Source: an uncultured Ruminococcus sp. (GTDB taxonomy: Bacteria; Bacillota; Clostridia; Oscillospirales; Acutalibacteraceae). From it: a stretch of 6,813 nt of DNA. The notes under the pieces are model-generated. The model made no database searches. It was not told the origin of the DNA and was given only the letters and a program-made list of their open reading frames with translations. Position numbers and translations under genes: made by a program. Positions 1-6,648 of this stretch are shown here, one piece after another (within the stretch, counting starts at the first letter, position 1; the number at the start of each line of letters is the position of its first letter). Location: assembly GCA_902773265.1 (NCBI GenBank), contig CACYDZ010000044.1, positions 1-6,813 of the forward strand, written 5' to 3'.

Positions 1-18
1 CACTTTTTTCAAAAAGTG
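1..18. repeat. A/T-rich hairpin at the left edge
   Basis: CACTTTTT (1-8) is the exact reverse complement of AAAAAGTG (11-18), with TC between them, so this is an almost perfect palindrome. It occupies the same place in the left composite repeat as the hairpin at 6770-6789 does in the inverted right copy. Both share outer CA/TG ends and a TTT-TC-AAA apex when read in the same sense, but the middle base pairs differ. The window starts at its first base, so it may extend further left. Confidence 0.55.
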
Positions 19-26
19 GGCAGGGT

Positions 27-118
27 CAAGGGGCGGCAGCCCCTTGTGGGATTTTAAAGGGCAAAGCCCTTTAATCGGCTAAAAAATCCAGACAAAATTT
101 GCATAGGCAAATTTTGTC
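27..118 (+). repeat. Left copy of a composite multi-hairpin repeat
   Basis: Three perfect hairpins follow one another. CAAGGGGC (27-34) pairs with GCCCCTTG (39-46) around loop GGCA. TTAAAGGGC (54-62) pairs with GCCCTTTAA (66-74) around loop AAA. GACAAAATTTGC (91-102) pairs with GCAAATTTTGTC (107-118) around loop ATAG, a 12-bp stem. GGATTTT (49-55) can also pair with AAAATCC (83-89) outside the second hairpin. The block reappears reverse-complemented at the right edge: 66-102 matches the reverse complement of the 3' block with one mismatch in 37 bases, and 49-62 matches exactly. No coding sequence is evident. Its function is unknown; candidates are an interspersed palindromic element, a terminator of an upstream gene, or an RNA-stability element. 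Confidence 0.8.
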
Positions 119-123
119 AATGA

Positions 124-146
124 AAATCAAGGTGATTTGCAGGTGG
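124..146 (+). promoter_or_regulatory. Small hairpin and ribosome binding site before the first gene
   Basis: AAATCA (124-129) pairs with TGATTT (133-138) around AGG, a 6-bp stem just upstream of AGGTGG (141-146). AGGTGG resembles the Shine-Dalgarno consensus and lies 10 bases before the ATG at 157, which supports that start. No convincing -35/-10 pair was seen in 1-156, so transcription may enter from outside the window. Confidence 0.45.
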
Positions 147-156
147 GAAAGAAAAT

Positions 157-1269
157 ATGAAAAAGGTAATGTTTTTGATACCCACTTTGGGCAACGGCGG
201 AGCAGAGAAAGTGCTTGTCAATCTTGTCAATAACATGGACAAATCAAAATTCGACATTACAGTTATCTGTATTTTTGATACAGGAGTAAATAAAGATTTT
301 CTGAATGATAATATTCACTACAAATTTATTTTCAGAAAGCAGTTCAGAGGAAGTACACAGATTTTCAAATTATTCAGACCTGAAACCTTGTACAAACGCT
401 TTATTAAAGGAAATTATGATATTATTGTTTCCTATCTTGAGGGAGTACCGGCCAGGATACTGGCAGGGTGCAGAAATCCGAATATCAAAAAAGTAAGCTG
501 GATACATTGTCGGATAGACAGTAAAGCGGTAGCGGAACTGGGATTTAGAAATTACACGGAAGCGGAAAGATGTTATACAGCGTTTGACAATACCATATGT
601 GTTTCAAAGATGACAAAAGATTATTTCACCCGAACGCTGTCTTTTCAGAAACCGATAGAAGTACTCTATAACACAATAGAAAGCGAACAGATACGCAGGC
701 TTTCATCTGAAGAAATAGACGATGTTGTTTTTTCAGAGGAATGTTTCAATATTTGTTCGGTAGGGAAAATCACGGAGGTCAAAGGATTTGACAGACTGGC
801 AAAAATCCACAAAAGACTTTGTGACGATGGGATAAAAAATAAGGTTTACATATTTGGTGTTGGTGACGAGCAGAAAAAAATAGAGGAATATCTGAAAAAA
901 AATCATCTGGAAGAAACATTTCGGTTTATGGGTTACAGGGTCAATCCATATAAATATGTCAGAAATGCGGATTTATATGTCTGTTCATCACATTCAGAGG
1001 GGTTCAGCACATCTGTTACCGAAGCATTGATTGTCGGAACACCTGTTGTAACTACTTTATGTTCAGGTATGCAGGAGCAATTAGGTTATCATAACGAATA
1101 TGGAATAGTCACCGAAAATAACGAAGAAGATTTATATCAGGGCATAAAAACGATACTGACCGAAAAAGGCATGTTACAGCATTACCGAAAGCAATCCGCA
1201 GAGCGTGGAAAGAAATTTGAAAAGGAAATCACCGTCAGGGCGGTAGAAGAGATGTTGGAAAGGATTTGA
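157..1269 (+). CDS. GT4-family glycosyltransferase
   Basis: Predicted cytoplasmic or membrane-associated GT-B-fold glycosyltransferase that moves a sugar from a nucleotide donor to a lipid-linked acceptor during surface polysaccharide assembly. The 370-residue length is normal for the family. The N-terminal acceptor domain begins with a Rossmann strand and the GGAEK motif at residues 14-18, typical of GT4 enzymes. The C-terminal Glycos_transf_1 domain starts near residue 198 with VGKITEVKGFDRL (202-214). It carries the family's E-x7-E signature at E281 and E289 (EGFSTSVTE), followed by GTPVV (294-298), which belong to the donor-binding half. The ATG at 157 has an AGGTGG site 10 bases upstream. 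It is the first gene of the block, and the next gene starts 5 bases after its stop. GT4 enzymes use many sugars, so the donor and linkage cannot be assigned. The family is sure; the polysaccharide role comes from the neighbours. Confidence 0.93.
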   Translation: MKKVMFLIPTLGNGGAEKVLVNLVNNMDKSKFDITVICIFDTGVNKDFLNDNIHYKFIFRKQFRGSTQIFKLFRPETLYKRFIKGNYDIIVSYLEGVPARILAGCRNPNIKKVSWIHCRIDSKAVAELGFRNYTEAERCYTAFDNTICVSKMTKDYFTRTLSFQKPIEVLYNTIESEQIRRLSSEEIDDVVFSEECFNICSVGKITEVKGFDRLAKIHKRLCDDGIKNKVYIFGVGDEQKKIEEYLKKNHLEETFRFMGYRVNPYKYVRNADLYVCSSHSEGFSTSVTEALIVGTPVVTTLCSGMQEQLGYHNEYGIVTENNEEDLYQGIKTILTEKGMLQHYRKQSAERGKKFEKEITVRAVEEMLERI

Positions 1270-1274
1270 GAAAA

Positions 1275-1823
1275 ATGGGTATAAAATCCTTGATATACAA
1301 ATTAAGGGGAGAAATTCCGACAGAAGTTCTGATACAGAACGGTCTAAAAGTAGGAAAAAATTTCAACCGTTTCAGCGGAGTAATTATAGATGATTCCCAT
1401 TGCTGGCTGATAACCATAGGGGACAATGTGACAATAGCACCGAGAGGACACATATTAGCCCATGATGCAAGTACGAAAAACGAAACAGGCTATACCAGAA
1501 TAGGCACGGTAAGTATCGGCAATGATGTTTTCATAGGTGCAGAAAGTGTCATTCTGCCGGGTGTTGCCATAGGGAACAGAGTGGTTGTCGGGGCAGGAAG
1601 TGTTGTTACCAAGAGTGTACCCGATAACAGTGTGGTAGCAGGAAATCCCGCAAAAATCATCAGTACTTACGAAGATTTTATGAGAAAGAGAACACAGGAA
1701 ATGGAAAATACCATTAAGTTTGATGAAACTTATACTATGCGGAGCGACGAATTTAACGACAGCAAAAAGCAGGAAATGATACAGAAATTAAGAGAAAACA
1801 ATGGTGTAGGTTATGTCAGATAG
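1275..1823 (+). CDS. Left-handed beta-helix (hexapeptide repeat) O-acetyltransferase
   Basis: Predicted acetyl-CoA-dependent acyltransferase of the LacA/WcaF-like hexapeptide group, probably acetylating a sugar of the polysaccharide. From the ATG at 1275 the protein has 182 residues. Imperfect hexapeptide repeats run from about residue 47 to 128, including IGDNVTIA, IGNDVFIGAESVILPGV and VVVGAGSVVTKSVP, and end in the typical VVAGNPAKII (120-129). H63 in LAHDAS fits the position of the family's catalytic histidine. A charged tail of about 50 residues follows the helix. An in-frame TTG at 1266 would overlap the previous stop. The ATG is preferred because AAGGA (1260-1264) lies 10 bases before it but only one base before the TTG. 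The 3' end overlaps the next gene by 11 bases, suggesting coupled translation. Serine acetyltransferase is less likely in this setting. The exact acceptor is unknown. Confidence 0.9.
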   Translation: MGIKSLIYKLRGEIPTEVLIQNGLKVGKNFNRFSGVIIDDSHCWLITIGDNVTIAPRGHILAHDASTKNETGYTRIGTVSIGNDVFIGAESVILPGVAIGNRVVVGAGSVVTKSVPDNSVVAGNPAKIISTYEDFMRKRTQEMENTIKFDETYTMRSDEFNDSKKQEMIQKLRENNGVGYVR

Positions 1824-2832
1824 AGAAAAGTATAAAATTTCGGTGATAGTACCTGTTTACAATATTGAACAGTATTTACCGAGATGTCTGGACAGTATTT
1901 TAAGTCAGACTTATAGAAATCTGGAAATTATTGTGGTTGATGACGGGTCAACAGACAATTCGGCATATGTGATAAGGAAGTATGCCAAAAAAGACGAAAG
2001 AGTTATTCCCATATTCAAAAAAAACACAGGGGTATCTGATACCAGAAACAAGGCACTGGATAAAGCCACAGGAGATTATATAGGATTTGTAGACGGCGAT
2101 GATTATATAGAACCTGATATGTATGAACATTTGCTGGATAATGCGTTAAAATATGGAGCCGATATATCGCATTGTGGCTATCAGATGGTATTTCCGTCAA
2201 GGGTAGACTATTATTTCAACACAGGTACATTAAGAGAACAGGATAGCCGTCAGGGATTACGGGATTTGATGGCAGGCAACAATCTTGTTGAACCGGGAAT
2301 ATGGAATAAGCTGTACACCAAAGCAGTGATAGGCGATATCCGAATGCCGAAGGATATCAAAATCAACGAAGATTATCTGTTCAATGTAGAAGTGTTCAGG
2401 AATGCCCGAAAATCCATTTTTGAGGACAGACCGTTGTATCACTATATATTGCGTAAAAATTCAGCGGCGACATCAAGTATTACCGAAAAGAAACTTTTTG
2501 ACGGCATTACCGTAAGAGAAAGAATAGTTGCCCTGTTTGAAAACAGCGATGATGAATTTTACAAGATAGCGTTGTCAGGACTGCTGACAAACAACATCAA
2601 TCTTTACCGTATGTTTGTTACCAACAATGCGACAAAGCCGTTTGCCGATAAAAAGAGCAAGGTAAAAGCCGATATCAAAAAGCAGTACGCAAAGGCAAAA
2701 CAATCAGGAATACTCACATCAAGAATGAAGATGGATTGTTTTTTAATTTTCTATTTGCCGTTTGCCTATAAATTATTGTACAAATGTTATTTTGCATTTT
2801 CAAAGAGCGACAGGAAGTATGAGGTAAAATAA
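1813..2832 (+). CDS. GT2-family glycosyltransferase (first of an adjacent pair)
   Basis: Predicted inverting GT-A glycosyltransferase of the EpsJ/WcaA-like GT2 group, acting at the inner membrane face on a lipid-linked glycan. The Glycos_transf_2 domain fills about residues 9-125. Visible motifs are SVIVPVYN (10-17), the nucleotide-binding VDDGSTD (42-48), the metal-binding DGD (94-96, in VDGDD) and NED (185-187), which supplies the likely catalytic acid/base region. The last 30 residues include a hydrophobic aromatic stretch (about 309-329) flanked by lysines, which looks like a membrane-surface helix. The ATG at 1813 lies inside the acetyltransferase gene (11-base overlap). Its only Shine-Dalgarno-like sequence, TAGG, sits just two bases away, so reinitiation by ribosomes finishing the upstream gene is likely. 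In-frame codons just upstream are blocked by a TAG at 1807. Donor sugar is unknown. Confidence 0.93.
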   Translation: MSDREKYKISVIVPVYNIEQYLPRCLDSILSQTYRNLEIIVVDDGSTDNSAYVIRKYAKKDERVIPIFKKNTGVSDTRNKALDKATGDYIGFVDGDDYIEPDMYEHLLDNALKYGADISHCGYQMVFPSRVDYYFNTGTLREQDSRQGLRDLMAGNNLVEPGIWNKLYTKAVIGDIRMPKDIKINEDYLFNVEVFRNARKSIFEDRPLYHYILRKNSAATSSITEKKLFDGITVRERIVALFENSDDEFYKIALSGLLTNNINLYRMFVTNNATKPFADKKSKVKADIKKQYAKAKQSGILTSRMKMDCFLIFYLPFAYKLLYKCYFAFSKSDRKYEVK

Positions 2833-2834
2833 AC

Positions 2835-3815
2835 ATGGAGAATACACCTCTTATCAGTGTGATAGTACCGATATATAATGTAGAAAATTATCTGGAAAGG
2901 TGTTTACAGAGTATACTTAACCAGACCTATCACAATTTGGAAATTATTCTGGTTGATGACGGTTCAAAAGACAGTTGTGCAGAGATATGTGATAATTTTC
3001 AGAAAAAGGACAAGAGGATAAAGGTCATTCACAAAGAAAACGGTGGATTATCCGATGCCAGAAACAAAGGGCTTGACATTGCCACAGGAGAGTATATCAG
3101 TTTTATTGACAGTGATGACTGGATTGATTTGGAAACCTATGAAATTTCGGTCAGAAAAATGCAGGAATGTCATGCACAGATAGTCGCATTCAATGTACTT
3201 TGGGTATATGAGGGAAAAGAAAATTGTCCTGATTTATCCGAAGAATATGAAATTATGGATTCAGAACAGGCGATACTCACGACAGTTGGCAATACAAAGG
3301 TACGCACGACAGCATGGAATAAGTTGTATCAGGCAGATTTAATCGGAGATTTCCGTTTTATCAAAGGAAAACTCAATGAAGATGAGTTTTTCACCTTTAA
3401 AATTCTGGACAGAGCAGAAAGAATTGTCTATCTGCACAGAGAATGTTACTATTATTTTCAGAGAAGCAACAGTATTATGGGAAAATACACTTTACAGCGG
3501 TTGGATATGGTAGATGGTGTAAGGGAAAGAATGTTGCTTGCCGAAAGGAAATATCCGAATATTTATAAAGAAACGAAGTTATCGTTTTGTGAAGTTTGTT
3601 TGTATCACTATCAGATGATATTGAAGAACAAGCCTATCGACAAAGACAAACAAGGCAGAAAAAAATTACAGCAGTACCGGACAAGTGTACATCTGACAAA
3701 ACAAGATGTTTCTCATATGAACCTGATAAATAAAATCAGTTTTTTGTTTTGCAACAGTGCGAAAGGGCTTTCTTTCACGGCACATATAAGAAATATCCTT
3801 AACTACGGTATATAA
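2835..3815 (+). CDS. GT2-family glycosyltransferase (second of an adjacent pair)
   Basis: A second GT-A glycosyltransferase of the same GT2 group, 326 residues. Motifs are SVIVPIYN (8-15), VDDGSKD (40-46), the metal-binding DSD (92-94, in IDSDDW) and NED (181-183). It aligns with the preceding gene product along most of the length: both share the start-to-DDG block, ARNK/TRNK, the DxD region, WNKLY and NED in the same order and spacing. They are probably paralogues from an old duplication that now add different sugars, although similarity of this kind is also common between unrelated copies of the family. The ATG at 2835 starts 2 bases after the previous stop. GAGG (2821-2824) lies 10 bases upstream, inside the previous gene. 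The C-terminal 50 residues are basic and partly hydrophobic and may hold the protein at the membrane. Substrate is unknown. Confidence 0.93.
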   Translation: MENTPLISVIVPIYNVENYLERCLQSILNQTYHNLEIILVDDGSKDSCAEICDNFQKKDKRIKVIHKENGGLSDARNKGLDIATGEYISFIDSDDWIDLETYEISVRKMQECHAQIVAFNVLWVYEGKENCPDLSEEYEIMDSEQAILTTVGNTKVRTTAWNKLYQADLIGDFRFIKGKLNEDEFFTFKILDRAERIVYLHRECYYYFQRSNSIMGKYTLQRLDMVDGVRERMLLAERKYPNIYKETKLSFCEVCLYHYQMILKNKPIDKDKQGRKKLQQYRTSVHLTKQDVSHMNLINKISFLFCNSAKGLSFTAHIRNILNYGI

Positions 3816-3831
3816 TTGAGGGGTATTGTTG

Positions 3832-4800
3832 ATGAAAAAAATCGTATCTTTATTTCAAAACAGGGTAATACTTCCGCTGAGAGTACTTAAAGAAAATTTT
3901 TCTCACGGGGAGATAGCACTGGGCATTTTAACTGCACTGGCAACGATGTTTAACGGTATAAAGTTATTCAAGGGAATTTACAAAAAGAAACATAAATTAG
4001 TTCTGAAGAAACTGAACAAAGAATTTGGGTATATTACAGATAAGTATAAAGATTATAAGGATAATTGTCAGTACAGTGCCGAAGCACCGATATGGGTAAG
4101 CTGGATGCAGGGATATGATGATGCACCCGAATTGGTACAGAAATGTATTGATAGTATAAAAAGTTCTACCCAACACCCTGTCTATCTGATAGAAAAGGAA
4201 AATCTTGACAAATACACAGATTTCCCCCCTTATATTATGGAAAAGTATGAAAGAAAACTCATTACTAATGCTCAGTTTTCGGACATACTCCGTATGAATT
4301 TGTTATCCCGACACGGAGGGCTATGGATTGATGCAACAGTTTTTGTGCCGAACACGATACCTGAAAGCATATTTGAAGAAAAGTTTTACACCTGTAAGCG
4401 TGCCGTGAAAGAAACCTCTTACATTTCAGGTTATCGTTGGACATCGTTCATTAACGGTTGTCAGAAAGGTTGTGTCATACAGAAATGTATGAATGAATTA
4501 TTTCTGGCATATTGGGAAAAGAAAAATTATCTGATTGATTATCTTTTAGTTGATTATTTCATGTGTATGGTGTATGATAATATACCGCAGGCAAAAGATT
4601 TGATAGACGAATTACCATTCAACAATTCCAAAGTAGATGATTTTCAGAATGTGATGAACGACACCTACAAAAAAGACAAGTACAATGAAATCATCGGAGC
4701 AAAAGACACCTTTTTTTATAAACTGTCATGGCGAATGAAGTTCAGAAAAACCTCATCAGACGGCAGGAAAACCTTTTTCGGACATTTCACCGACAATTAA
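3832..4800 (+). CDS. Capsular polysaccharide synthesis protein (Caps_synth / GT32-like)
   Basis: Predicted glycosyltransferase of the Caps_synth family, which resembles GT32/OCH1-type transferases and is found in capsule and exopolysaccharide loci. From the ATG at 3832 it has 322 residues. IWVSWMQGYDDAPELV (87-102) is the family's first conserved block. FSDILRMNLLSRHGGLWIDATVF (149-171) is its core, with D151 and D167 as the likely metal/nucleotide-binding acids. An apolar stretch at about 27-47 (GEIALGILTALATMF onward), followed by a lysine cluster, could be a monotopic membrane anchor. In-frame TTG codons at 3826 and 3829 are less likely starts, because AGGGG (3819-3823) is 8 bases from the ATG but only two from the first TTG. 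The stop codon TAA lies inside the first element of the internal hairpin repeat, so that repeat may have set this protein's C-terminus. Sugar specificity is unknown. Confidence 0.88.
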   Translation: MKKIVSLFQNRVILPLRVLKENFSHGEIALGILTALATMFNGIKLFKGIYKKKHKLVLKKLNKEFGYITDKYKDYKDNCQYSAEAPIWVSWMQGYDDAPELVQKCIDSIKSSTQHPVYLIEKENLDKYTDFPPYIMEKYERKLITNAQFSDILRMNLLSRHGGLWIDATVFVPNTIPESIFEEKFYTCKRAVKETSYISGYRWTSFINGCQKGCVIQKCMNELFLAYWEKKNYLIDYLLVDYFMCMVYDNIPQAKDLIDELPFNNSKVDDFQNVMNDTYKKDKYNEIIGAKDTFFYKLSWRMKFRKTSSDGRKTFFGHFTDN

Positions 4801-4919
4801 AGGGTTGTTGCCCAAAAATCACTGTGAACGATTTTCTTCCCACGAAAAAGGCTATGCCTTTCACTTTTTGAAAAAAGCGGACAAAAACTTTCAGGCAAAA
4901 TTTGCATTCGCAAATTTTG
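4797..4919 (+). repeat. Internal, rearranged copy of the composite hairpin repeat
   Basis: This noncoding gap repeats pieces of the flanking elements. TTAAAGGGTTGTTGCCC (4797-4813) followed by AAAAATCACTG looks like a decayed form of the right-hand block at 6715-6743; the second half of its stem is lost. AAAATC (4815-4820) pairs with GATTTT (4830-4835). Next come CCCAC (4839-4843), AAAGGC/GCCTTT (4847-4852/4856-4861), CTTTTT/AAAAAG (4864-4869/4872-4877, loop GA) and AAACTTTCAG (4885-4894). CCCAC, a GA-looped hairpin and AAACTTTCAG occur in the same order at 6766-6803. It ends with CAAAATTTGC (4896-4905) paired to GCAAATTTTG (4910-4919) around ATTC. The order of modules is permuted relative to the right copy. 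It could reduce or tune read-through between the two gene blocks, but that is inference. Confidence 0.72.
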
Positions 4920-4932
4920 GAGGGGATTAAGT
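4919..4932 (+). promoter_or_regulatory. Strong ribosome binding site abutting a hairpin
   Basis: GGAGGGG (4919-4925) is the strongest Shine-Dalgarno match in the window and sits 7-9 bases before the ATG at 4933. Its first G is also the last base of the CAAAATTTGC hairpin stem. The hairpin would therefore leave nearly all of the site exposed at its base and could affect ribosome access or protect the 5' end of a processed mRNA. The regulatory effect is inferred, not seen. Confidence 0.6.
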
Positions 4933-5841
4933 ATGGAGCTTACTATTTTCACGCCCTTATATAACAGAGCAGATATAGTGGAAAGACTGTATTTATCATT
5001 GCGAAAACAACATATAAAAGCGTTTGAATGGCTTGTGATTGATGACGGGTCAAAGGACAATGCAGAGATAAAATTTTCTCAGTGGCAGAAATGTGATAAT
5101 GGGTTTGAAATCAGGTATTTCAAGACAGAGAATGGTGGAAAGCACAGGGCAATTAATAAAGCGGTGCAAATGGCAAAAGGAAGAATGTTTTTCATTGTAG
5201 ATTCAGACGACTGGTTGCCCGAAAATGCGGTTGAAAAGATTTTTGAAATTGATAGTGGTATAGAGGATAAATCAGGATTTGCAGGATTTTCAGGTATACG
5301 AAGAACGCCCGAAGGAAAACTGATTGGCACGACTTTTGAAGGCAAGGATTATGTAGATATCAATTCTCTGGAAAGGGATAAATACGGGATAACAGGGGAT
5401 AAGTCGGAAGTATTTTATCTTGAGGTACTGAAAAAATATCCGTTTCCTGAAATTGAGAACGAGAATTTTATTACAGAAGATATCGTATGGTCAAGAATGG
5501 CACATGACGGCTATAAAATCCGCTGGACAAATGAAGAAATTTATCTGGGGGACTATCTTGAAGGCGGACTGACTATGCAGGGGAGAGGTATTTTCATCAG
5601 AAATCCCATAGGATATACGATGTATGTCAGGCAGATAGCAGATTTCAAACAGATGAGCCGTAAAGAACGCTATCATTACTATTATTATTGCTATGACGAT
5701 TTGAAAGACACTTCAGGACTGTTCCGAACAGCAAAGCTATTACAAGCGTCAGCGGTTGTTTTAGGGCTGAAAGCAATAGAAATGAACAGTAAACAATTTT
5801 TATACAATATATTCAAGAAAAACAAGGGGAAAGAAAAATGA
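4933..5841 (+). CDS. GT2-family glycosyltransferase (divergent third member)
   Basis: Predicted GT-A glycosyltransferase of the GT2 superfamily, 302 residues, from a different subgroup than the adjacent pair. Motifs are LTIFTPLYNRA (3-13), IDDGSKD (36-42), GGKHRAINKAV (68-78, in place of the GxSDARNKG block of the other two), VDSDDW (89-94) with the metal-binding DSD, and TED (181-183) as the probable catalytic acid region. The GGKHxAxN form is typical of GT2 proteins from capsule and teichoic-acid-type loci. Near the C-terminus is a tyrosine-rich patch (HYYYYCYDD, 248-256) followed by an apolar helix. It is preceded by the internal hairpin repeat and the strong GGAGGGG site, so it opens the second gene block. 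It overlaps the next gene by 4 bases (ATGA). The sugar transferred is unknown. Confidence 0.92.
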   Translation: MELTIFTPLYNRADIVERLYLSLRKQHIKAFEWLVIDDGSKDNAEIKFSQWQKCDNGFEIRYFKTENGGKHRAINKAVQMAKGRMFFIVDSDDWLPENAVEKIFEIDSGIEDKSGFAGFSGIRRTPEGKLIGTTFEGKDYVDINSLERDKYGITGDKSEVFYLEVLKKYPFPEIENENFITEDIVWSRMAHDGYKIRWTNEEIYLGDYLEGGLTMQGRGIFIRNPIGYTMYVRQIADFKQMSRKERYHYYYYCYDDLKDTSGLFRTAKLLQASAVVLGLKAIEMNSKQFLYNIFKKNKGKEK

Positions 5842-6626
5842 GTATTGTCGGCAGGGCAAAAAATTCTTTATATGCCAGAACAAGACCGTTTGTGCAGGAG
5901 CATTTTGAACATTTTGCGGACGGTAAGAAAATAGCGGCATTGAAAAACAAATATAAAGGAAAAAGATGTTTCATCTGTGGTAACGGTCCCAGTCTGAAAG
6001 CAGAAGATTTGACAATACTCCACCAAAGAGGGGAATATACTTTTGGTATGAACCGAATATTCAAGATATTTCCTAAAACGGAATGGCGACCGACTTTTTA
6101 TATCTGTGAAGATAATGTCATTATGGAAAATATTGAAGATGAGGTCAACGCTATAGAATGTGAATATAAATTTATTCCGTCAGTGTTCAAATGGTACTAT
6201 AATATTGATATCCATGATGCGTATTATTTCAATATTCATTTTGTAGAAAATAATCACGGGTTTTCTTATGACGCAGCGAAGTGTCTGGAATGTGTGGGAA
6301 CAGTTACGATTACCTGTATACAGCTTGCCTATTATATGGGATTTTCAGAAGTTTATCTGATAGGTGTTGACCACAATTTCAGTAATATGACTGACAAAGA
6401 CGGTAATAAAGTTATTGATAACACCGTCAAGAACTATTTTTGTGACGATTACGATAAAGATGTAGAAGATAAAGTTGTGCATAACCTATACTATTCTACT
6501 TTATCCTATGAGAACGCAAAAAAAGCGTGTGACAAAGCAGGAATGAAAGTCTACAATGCCACACGAGGGGGAAAACTGGAAGTTTTTCCGAGAGCTGACC
6601 TTGATACATTAATCAAGCCGAACTGA
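5838..6626 (+). CDS. DUF115 / MptE-like protein, possible glycosyltransferase
   Basis: A 262-residue protein that looks like the DUF115 family (annotated as 6-hydroxymethylpterin diphosphokinase MptE-like), members of which often lie in surface-glycan loci. A basic N-terminal region leads to a Rossmann strand and the nucleotide-binding-type loop GNGPSL (48-53). FGMNRIF (69-75), a Cys-rich stretch CLECVGTVTITC (149-160) and a second strand VYLIGVDHNF (172-181) follow; D178 is conserved in such proteins. The tail has YNATRGGKLEVFPR (239-252), a typical family ending. The same order (GNGPSL near the start, a conserved Asn, then a late strand with GxD) is also seen in GT42 bacterial sialyltransferases and in Maf flagellin glycosyltransferases. 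In this context a sugar-transfer role is more plausible than pterin metabolism, but that is inference. The start ATG overlaps the upstream stop as ATGA, with AGGGG (5825-5829) 8 bases before it. Confidence 0.78.
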   Translation: MSIVGRAKNSLYARTRPFVQEHFEHFADGKKIAALKNKYKGKRCFICGNGPSLKAEDLTILHQRGEYTFGMNRIFKIFPKTEWRPTFYICEDNVIMENIEDEVNAIECEYKFIPSVFKWYYNIDIHDAYYFNIHFVENNHGFSYDAAKCLECVGTVTITCIQLAYYMGFSEVYLIGVDHNFSNMTDKDGNKVIDNTVKNYFCDDYDKDVEDKVVHNLYYSTLSYENAKKACDKAGMKVYNATRGGKLEVFPRADLDTLIKPN

Positions 6627-6648
6627 ATAAGTACGAACGAAGTGAGCC

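Noticed and set aside
27..118. CRISPR array
   Set aside because: The repeats are palindromic modules of different sequence without regular unit length or unique spacers, and no cas gene is present.
1..156. Riboswitch or tRNA in the leader
   Set aside because: Only independent short hairpins are visible; there is no cloverleaf, T-loop consensus or known aptamer core.
305..496. Plus-strand open frame of 63 codons inside the GT4 gene
   Set aside because: It is in another frame of a gene with strong family motifs, and its translation has no recognisable features.
1266..1274. TTG start for the acetyltransferase overlapping the previous stop
   Set aside because: The ATG at 1275 has much better spacing from AAGGA (1260-1264); the TTG would be one base from it.
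3826..3831. TTG starts for the Caps_synth gene
   Set aside because: AGGGG at 3819-3823 is too close to the first TTG and correctly spaced for the ATG at 3832.
4797..5060. Minus-strand open frame of 87 codons across the internal gap
   Set aside because: It lies half in hairpin repeat and half opposite the conserved start of a clear GT2 gene, shows no recognisable domain, and is best seen as a shadow.
5813..6064. Minus-strand open frame over the GT2/DUF115 junction
   Set aside because: It is opposite conserved motifs of both real genes and shows no domain of its own.
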